From Ulva prolifera (taxonomy: Eukaryota > Chlorophyta > Ulvophyceae > Ulvales > Ulvaceae): a stretch of DNA of 64,000 nucleotides. Under the pieces are notes generated by a model. That model worked only from the letters and a program-made list of their open reading frames with translations. It had not been told where the DNA came from and did not search any database. Below are positions 57,693 through 64,000 of this stretch, piece by piece (position 1 is the stretch's first letter; the number at the start of each line of letters is the position of its first letter). A program made the position numbers and the translations under genes. Location of the stretch: positions 8,417,836-8,481,835 of the forward strand of contig CM041198.1 of the NCBI GenBank assembly GCA_023078555.1, given 5' to 3'.

Positions 57693-59534
57693 TACTTCTA
57701 GGTGGAGTCACCCGTGGGACCTACATGCCCAGGGTGACATACAGCCAGTGAACGAAGTGCTTGGCTTTCCAATACGCAGATGTAGACGCCGGCAGGGCCA
57801 TAAACTGCTGCCGAATGTCCTGTCTTGCATCCGCATCCAAGATTGCTGACCTGTCCACTCGTTTCGCTGGCAGTCATGCGCAGCGCGAATATGGCATATC
57901 TCCATGTCGCTGCCATGCATACCCGAGAAGACGGCAAAGCCCGACTTCTCGCAGCACTGGCCTCCAGAAGCGTGGCAAACGGCGTGTTCACAAGTATCGT
58001 CCAAACTTACCTGATGTTACGGTGCGTATGATGCCGAGATAGATCTGCCAAATAATGTCCGACAGCAGCTCCGATGACATTGTTCAACTGTATGCGCTCA
58101 AATTGCCACAGGCATATTACATACAGCAGTACAGTTGTTGCGTCTGAGTGCAAGGATCCTCTGACATCAGTTTTTGTCGCTGTGCTCTACCCAGCACAGC
58201 AATTGGCTCCGAGCTCGGCCGGTCCGCGTTGCTTGAACAGTCGGTGTACCTCACAACTGTCTACACTCCAGAACAAGACGAATCCAAACTGCTGACGTGT
58301 AGTGAAGTTGATCAGCACTGGCGACAGCAGCAGTGTGTCAGAAAGGCCACTGGATCAGCGTTTGGGAGTCAAGCTGCTGACACAAAGCGTCTGTGCGGAG
58401 ACTGTGATGAGCTTCACTCGGCTTTATTAGATGTATTCCGCTCCTTATCAAATGCGCCAAGCTTTGAGCATGTGTTCACAGCCGATGTTTGGGCATCTAT
58501 TCATCATTCTTGCAGCACTCTGGCAGGCCCAGCCAGAAAACTGACATCGAAGCAGCAGTCTAAAAGCAAGCCAAGAGAAATTAATCCGGTGCTCGCGCGG
58601 TGCTCGGTCATGTTAGCTCTGCTGTGGTAGGTATCTATCAATCGCTGTAGCATGTGCAAGTGGCCATACGGTCTGGCGTGCACTCTGCTTCGCATCCACC
58701 TCATTGACTTGACCAGTCCTCCGCGCTGGGTGATGATAATTGACCATACGCTATAGCCTGCAGTGATGTACTGAACAAGCTGCTGATACATCTGATGGCG
58801 ACCTGTGCACCATGCGACTCAAAAACATGCAATAAACCTGGTGCCAAAGGTTGAAGACTTGGAGCCAGATCCGCTGCGTCCAAATTCTCCGTTCGCACTA
58901 CTTGATCAGTGCAGCAGTCCTATCTTTCGTCTAGGGCACCGATGCGGGCTGCTATGCGGAGGACAGCTGCAAGCGCAAATGTGGCCAACAGGTCAGTATC
59001 AGTAGGGCGCATGGTGGTGATGACCAGTGAAGCAGAGAGGTGAAGTTGCCAGCCCTGCATGACTCGGATGGTACAAACATTGCCAGGAGTGCTGAACACA
59101 GTGGCTTCAACTGTCTGGGTTTTGGTGGTGTGCATCGAGTGGGAGCCATACATACAGATGGCATAACAGATGCCTGCTGTGCAGTGGTGTACCGCTCACA
59201 GTGCCACGCAGCACAGCACAATTGTCTTAACATGCAACAGATGACAATTCAGAGTGTCCTGAGTGCAATGCGTCTGCGGTGGGCATCGCTGTGCTTGATG
59301 GCTGGGCCGTGGCATTGGAATGGCGCCATTTCGAGCAGCAATGCGTATGATACCAGGCAAAAAGCAAAAAGATCCACTTCGACAATTCAAAGTCAAGTTA
59401 CAGTGGTATTTGTGAGCTTTCATTGTGGTGGACTAGTCCTCGAGTACTTAAACCGGTCACCCGGCTGTAGGCTGTAAAGGCTCACATTACAAGAACATGC
59501 GTAAACGCACACAAGAGCCCCTGATGGGCTTGCA

Positions 59535-59689
59535 CACATATGATGTTATGAGCAGTTGAAACATGGCCTCCTTTCTTCATGGGGGGGCCTGCAGGTCCAG
59601 TTCTCCCTCTCGCCTTCTCCATCAATATTGCATGGACCTTGAGAGGAGCCCGTGTTTCAACTGCCAGTGCTCATAACATCATATGCGTG
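59535..59689. mobile_element. 155-bp inverted-repeat element (MITE-like)
   Basis: The left arm CACATATGATGTTATGAGCA (59535-59554) pairs with 59668-59689. An inner pair, GTTGAAACATGG and CCCGTGTTTCAAC, extends the stem after a 7-base interruption. The centre is pyrimidine-rich and non-coding. It is unrelated in sequence to the 55112-55231 element, so it is a second family. Confidence 0.7.
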
Positions 59690-60757
59690 GTAACGGTGAA
59701 TGACTAGGCCAGCATAGAGGCTTGCCACCTGCAGTGCCTGCGATCATGCCGGGCATCTGTCCTTTGTAAGAGCTTGGCACATTACAATATTACTACGACT
59801 TGGTGGCAGCACACGTGGGTACCCAACACCACTCACTCGGATGGAGCTCCATCCGCATGCACATGCTGTACGCTCATGATGCATCGATTCATGTCAACAG
59901 CTTCAGCTGACTGCAGACCATCCTAAATGATACGGTTTGCTAAAATACTGCAGCCATTGGCTGCCGGTCACCCCACCTGGTCTTCTGCCGACGAGCTGAT
60001 GATGACGCCGAAGACGTGGCGATCACGCGCCGTACGCGTGGGACGCGCTAACCCTGAGCAAGGTGCGACAGTCCACCGCAGTGAGCACAACTGTGCCTTG
60101 CGTGCAACATGAAGAGGACCAAGCATAACTAAAGCAGTTTGGCATGTGAGTACTGTTGCACTAACTGGCTTGCTCACAACCGCCGAGATCTCGAGCGCTA
60201 GCCAGGCCCATCTCGTCGCAGAGCCCGGGCCGCTCACGGTAGAGCGAGATCAAAGAATGATATCTGACGCAGCATCACGTCTCTGAGCGTTGCGTCTCGG
60301 GTAAACCTCCTCCCTGCTCATGAGCACCGGGGCGGCTTTGCGACACAGGTGTGTGGGCACGTGCAATGGGTACACACGCTCCAAACCTACGCAGCCCCTG
60401 TATACGATCGCGGCTCAGCAGATGTACAGCATGCTGTCCGTATTTGGACCCGGCCAGCAGGTTCGGCGGGCCACATGCGGTGTGATGTCTGCCGCTGCCA
60501 GTTCGGTGCCACGCACGAGCGCCCCCTGCATGCAGCGCGATAAGCAGGTGCACGATCGCCCCAGCTAGGCGCTCGCCTCGTGGGACGGTTATCATGACCG
60601 CCATCGCTGCACCTATGACCTGATGACCAGCAAATTAAGCATCCACAGCAAGGCAAAGTCCACTTGTCATGGGACCACATGGCTGCAGCATAGGGAAAGT
60701 GTCAACGGTCAGGCGGATATCCAAACGGTGCAACTGCAGACGGCTATTCTAGTGTAT

Positions 60758-60783
60758 GGTGCTCTGCCGTACAATGGCCCGGG
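60758..60783. mobile_element. Solo terminal repeat, inverted
   Basis: GTGCTCTGCCGTACAATGGC followed by CCGGG matches the right arm of the 55112-55231 element with one or two changes. No left arm lies within a few hundred bases. Confidence 0.5.
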
Positions 60784-61531
60784 CCTGTGTGCGATGCACC
60801 CAAATGTAACTGTATAACTGCAGGCGAGTGGATGTTGTCCAGGGAGCCTGTGCTCGTTGATCATTCCACTGGCTACATCCAGAAGCATACAAACAACTGC
60901 CATGTCTGAGGAGGCTCATTGCCACAGATAGGTTGTGCAGGAGCGAACCAAACAGACTAGTGTCCAACAACAAAAAAATGGTCTGGTTTGTTGCACCAGA
61001 AACGTGACGTGTTACTGAAGCTCTACTGCCACATCATACTGACCACAAACCAATGCAACAACCAACCATCAATCAACAGCCGCATCCTCCACCTCTCCAT
61101 ATGATACTCCTCTTGCAGCTGCGTCTGCCGACCACACACTACGATACACCCTCAAGCCATCAAAGACTTCAACTAATGTTCAGACACGCTCCGCAAAACA
61201 CCAAAGTCTGCGTGAATGCTGTGCCATACACGCCGCCGCCAGCTAGACCCGTCCGGCAATTGAAAGAAAAGATCCGCCTGAACAGGTAGGCAGCGTCGCA
61301 CTGCCACAGCGCACCGCCGGCAGAGCAGCGCCGCCGCAATTACCCCCGTCCCACGACCAGGCAAGCCTCCTGGCCACCCCATGCATGCCCTGCAGGACGC
61401 TCCGATACCCGGCCCATAACTGCAGACCCCGACACTCCACTCGGGGCCACCTCAACAGCCCCTCTCCACAAGGAGGCCGCCCTGGCCCCCTCCCGGAGCC
61501 ACCACCGACACCGGCGACTCGCCGCGCGCAC

Positions 61532-62281
61532 TCACTCGCCGTCGGCACCCCCCATGTCCGCGGCGCCGATCCCGCCGCCGTCCATCCCGGCCGCAATGTA
61601 CCCCATGCCCTCTCCTGCGCCATCCCCGCCGCTCACCACGCCCCCCTTGCCCTTCGGCAGCCCCAAGCCGCGCCCGCTCCGCCCGGCGCTACGCGCCGTG
61701 CCCTCCCCATTCCGGCCACCCTTCCCGTACCCCTCCTCAGTGAACCCCGCCATCCACTCAGTGATTGCAGTGCCCCCAGCCGCCTGCTGCTTCGCAGCCG
61801 GCACCTCTGGCAGCCACCCGGCGCCGGAGGGGATGCGGCCGGGCGGCGACGCCGCAGCCGACGGGGTCGATGCGATGTATTCCTGCGCCGCGAGGAGGAG
61901 GTACTCCCGCACGTGCTCGTAGTCGGTGGAGCCGATGCGGGCACGGGTCTGCTCGAGGCAGCGCTCTCGCATGTCGAGGGCGCCGGTGGGTAAGTCCTGC
62001 TGGAACCAGGGGCAGCCGATGAGGTCGTCGACGGTGACGCCCATCTGCTGGAACTCCTTCGCCGTCATGTTGCCGCAGGAGAAGATGCGGGTGAGGAGGT
62101 CGATCAGCTGTGAAGACACGCGGCCGTGCTTTGTCTCTGCAGATGCGCCCACAGCGTCATGACCTCATCCTTGCTGACGCATCAGCAGGGACTGCGCAAT
62201 GCATGGCCATGGTGTGGCAAAACGGAGCACAGCAGTGGGGCTGCCTCGGGCAGTATTTTTTCAAGATAAAGAAACATACAC

Positions 62282-62314
<33 letters not shown>

Positions 62315-63196
62315 AAGGCAGCGCACTCTTGCTGAACTTGACCTTCTCCCACTCCACGGTCGACCCCGGTGACGCCCACGACAGGATCTGGTTCTTCGAG
62401 AAGGGCCACTTGGCATACACGAGGTAGTGCAGCGTGACGGCGGCGGACCAGACGTCACAGACGGGCGCGTACGGCGCCATCTGCTCGTACGTCTTGCCGC
62501 GGTTGCGCAGCACCTGCGGCGCCGTGTACATCGTGCAGCTCACCGGCGTCCGCGTCGGGCCCTGCACCACCAGGGTGCACCCTCACCACCGGCACCGAAC
62601 CCTGCACCACCAGGGTGCACCGGCAGCCCCGGTGCTAGATACCAGACGTCTCGGGAGCCTGCTTTGAGCGAGAGTCATAGGGCGGACTGTGGTGCTGTGA
62701 GGAGATCAAAGCTGGACGGCTGTGGTGTTTGTGCTACGGCATTGTAGTGCTTCGTCGGAGATTACTGCAGGTCCACAGACGTAAGCAGACATGTAAGCAA
62801 ACTAAAGAAGTTTCCATAGAAACAGGACTTGCAGCAAAGACTGGAGTTGCACGTTGCATCTGAGCACTGAGGCTGTCCAGGTGGCGCACCTGGCTGGAGG
62901 TGTCCTTGGCGAGGTTGAAGTCCGTGATCTTCAGGATCGGCATGCCGCTGGCGTTCCAGAAGATGAGGAGGTTTGAGGGCTTGACGTCGCGGATGTACAT
63001 GCCGACGCTGTGCAGGTAGCCGAGCGTGAGCGCGAGCTGCTGGAAGATGAAGCGCGCGGCCGGCTCGGGCAGGCCGCCGCTCGACTTGACGAGGCGGAAG
63101 ATGTCGCCGCCGTTCGCGAGCTCCATCACGATGCAGAGGAAGTGCTGCGTGCGCACGATGGCGTGCATCTGGACGACGTGCGGGTGGTAGAGGCCG
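61532..63196 (-). CDS. Divergent protein kinase, C-lobe and tail (N-lobe not found, probably beyond the right edge)
   Basis: Exons: 63196-62890, 62561 to about 62343 or 62327, and 62107-61532. The first encodes HPHVVQMHAI, the hinge IVMELANGGDIF, the catalytic loop YIRDVKPSNLL and the metal-binding loop ITDFNLAKD. The second gives the activation segment and MYTAPQVLRNRGK, then CDVWSAAVTLHYLV. The third gives LIDLLTRIFSCGN, CPWFQQDLP and a Gly-rich tail of about 100 residues. Three usual motifs are altered: HRD is IRD, DFG is DFN and APE is APQ, while the catalytic Asp and Lys, the DFG Asp and the loop Asn remain. It most resembles the SnRK/CDPK branch. The Gly-rich loop and N-lobe Lys are not in the window. 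The second donor is uncertain: 62343 fits the phase of the next exon, 62327 does not. Confidence 0.88.
62284..62313. repeat. G30 homopolymer (C30 on the minus strand)
   Basis: Thirty consecutive G on the given strand, within the kinase intron and just past the possible 5' splice site at 62327-62326. Confidence 0.97.
62561..62621. repeat. Direct 21-bp repeat spanning a kinase splice acceptor
   Basis: CCTGCACCACCAGGGTGCAC occurs at 62561 and again at 62601. On the minus strand each copy supplies GGTGGTGCAG, so the acceptor of exon 62561 is duplicated 40 bases upstream. Confidence 0.85.
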
Positions 63197-64000
63197 CTGC
63201 ATGCATGCGCGCGCCGTCACCACGCACCCTGGCATACAACTCTGAACAACACGGGCCATTCAACAGCAGATCACCGAAGCACATAACCAGGCACTGCGAC
63301 CAAAACCAACACCGTTTCCACCCTGGCGCCGTCTGGCACGCAGCACTGCAGCCGGCAGCGGCCGCAGAGGCCGAAGTGACTGCAGGAGAGGGGGGGTCCG
63401 CAGGGGTGACCTGACTGGGCTCAGTCCCGGCTGGTGGCACTTACTTGTACCCTGGTGGGGGGTATGCGGTGCAGCTTGCCGGGCATGGTGGCACTGGAGT
63501 CTCTCTGTGGGCGGCAGTGCATGGCATGGCACTGCCTGAGACGACAGAATGCAAGACTGTGGTAGGCACACGTGCCATGTAACACTCCTGAGCCACACAG
63601 TGTTGTAGAGTGGGTCTCATGCTGGGGGGTTAATCAGCCAATGGTGCTGACTGTGCTAGTAACCATGTGCCCTGTTGCTAATGGGAGTTGTATGAGTAAA
63701 CATGATGGCCCAGGCCACTGTGCCACACCATGCCTAATCCAAGCATGGTCAGGGTCCGAGGCCCAGTAGGGCCCAGCTTGTGCTCGGCAGTTTTCTTGCA
63801 TCAGGGTCAAGCCTGCGTCCGAGAGGCGCCTGGGGCGCCTTGACCACATTGACCATACCTACTGCACCTTCATAGCACACCGCACACGACCGCACAAGCG
63901 CATGTGTGTGCTGAGGGCAGAACTGTCCTCAGAGATGAGCCACGAGCGGCGTGAGTCAGCAGCCCGCGGGAGAACGCCAGACACGGCTCGACCACACCAA
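63197..64000. other. Probable intron of the kinase gene to the window edge
   Basis: No N-lobe motif is found. A short frame at 63486-63445 (minus) starts MPGKLHRIPPTRVQ and ends at an excellent donor (GTAAGT), but its phase does not match exon 63196 and it lacks kinase features. It is left uncalled. Confidence 0.45.

Larger units (their letters stand above)
57693..61531. other. Intergenic region with small inverted-repeat elements
   Basis: The left edge is the upstream region of the giant gene. The longest open frame, 58148-58630 plus (about 160 residues, starting at a non-ATG codon), has a protein-like composition but no recognised motif and gene-atypical base composition, so it is not called. 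Two inverted-repeat elements lie at 59535-59689 and 60758-60783. Confidence 0.5.

Noticed and set aside
58148-58630. 160-codon plus-strand frame with protein-like composition
   Set aside because: It starts at a non-ATG codon, carries no recognised motif, and its base composition is unlike the real exons here.
63445-63486. Possible first exon of the kinase (MPGKLHRIPPTRVQ with a GTAAGT donor)
   Set aside because: Its phase does not match the next exon and it would leave the kinase without an N-lobe.

Overview
The window looks like nuclear DNA of a green microalga (Chlorophyta; genus not determinable from this sequence). The reasons are type II metacaspases, a plant-type prolyl 4-hydroxylase with a C-terminal ShK domain, a very long serine/proline rod of the cell-wall glycoprotein kind, GC-rich multi-exon genes, and introns that nearly all start GTGCG/GTGAG and end GCAG. 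Exon structures below were built by hand from splice sites and reading phase. No rRNA, tRNA, CRISPR array or retroviral element was recognised.

Left part (1-9672): two paralogous type II metacaspase genes on the minus strand flank a plus-strand prolyl 4-hydroxylase. The left metacaspase (3' end off the window) and the hydroxylase are divergent across about 480 bases. About 11 kb follows (9673-20887) with no well-supported gene, but with tRNA-derived SINE copies and strong hairpins.

Middle (20888-33261): a plus-strand gene for a single-pass membrane protein with a beta-helix-like ectodomain and a long serine-rich tail converges on a minus-strand TruB-type pseudouridine synthase. The last two exons of an unrecognised minus-strand gene lie near 30.5-31.1 kb.

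Centre-right (33262-57692): one minus-strand gene of about 24 kb appears to encode a giant mosaic surface protein of roughly 6,350 residues. In order it has a possible N-terminal signal anchor, cysteine-bearing beta-rich modules including two tandem paralogous ones, a proline/serine rod of about 2,300 residues in one 7.8-kb exon, thrombospondin type 1-like repeats, EGF-like and other cysteine-rich modules, a transmembrane helix, and a cytoplasmic tail of about 1,800 residues with its own degenerate repeats. Its introns hold a SINE fragment, a small inverted-repeat element and a minisatellite. It is the most unusual object in the window.

Right end (57693-64000): gene-poor DNA with two families of small inverted-repeat elements, then the C-lobe of a divergent protein kinase (minus strand) whose N-lobe probably lies beyond the right edge. 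The hydroxylase, the proline rod and the membrane proteins would fit together as extracellular-matrix and surface functions (proline hydroxylation precedes O-glycosylation of such rods), but this link is inference.
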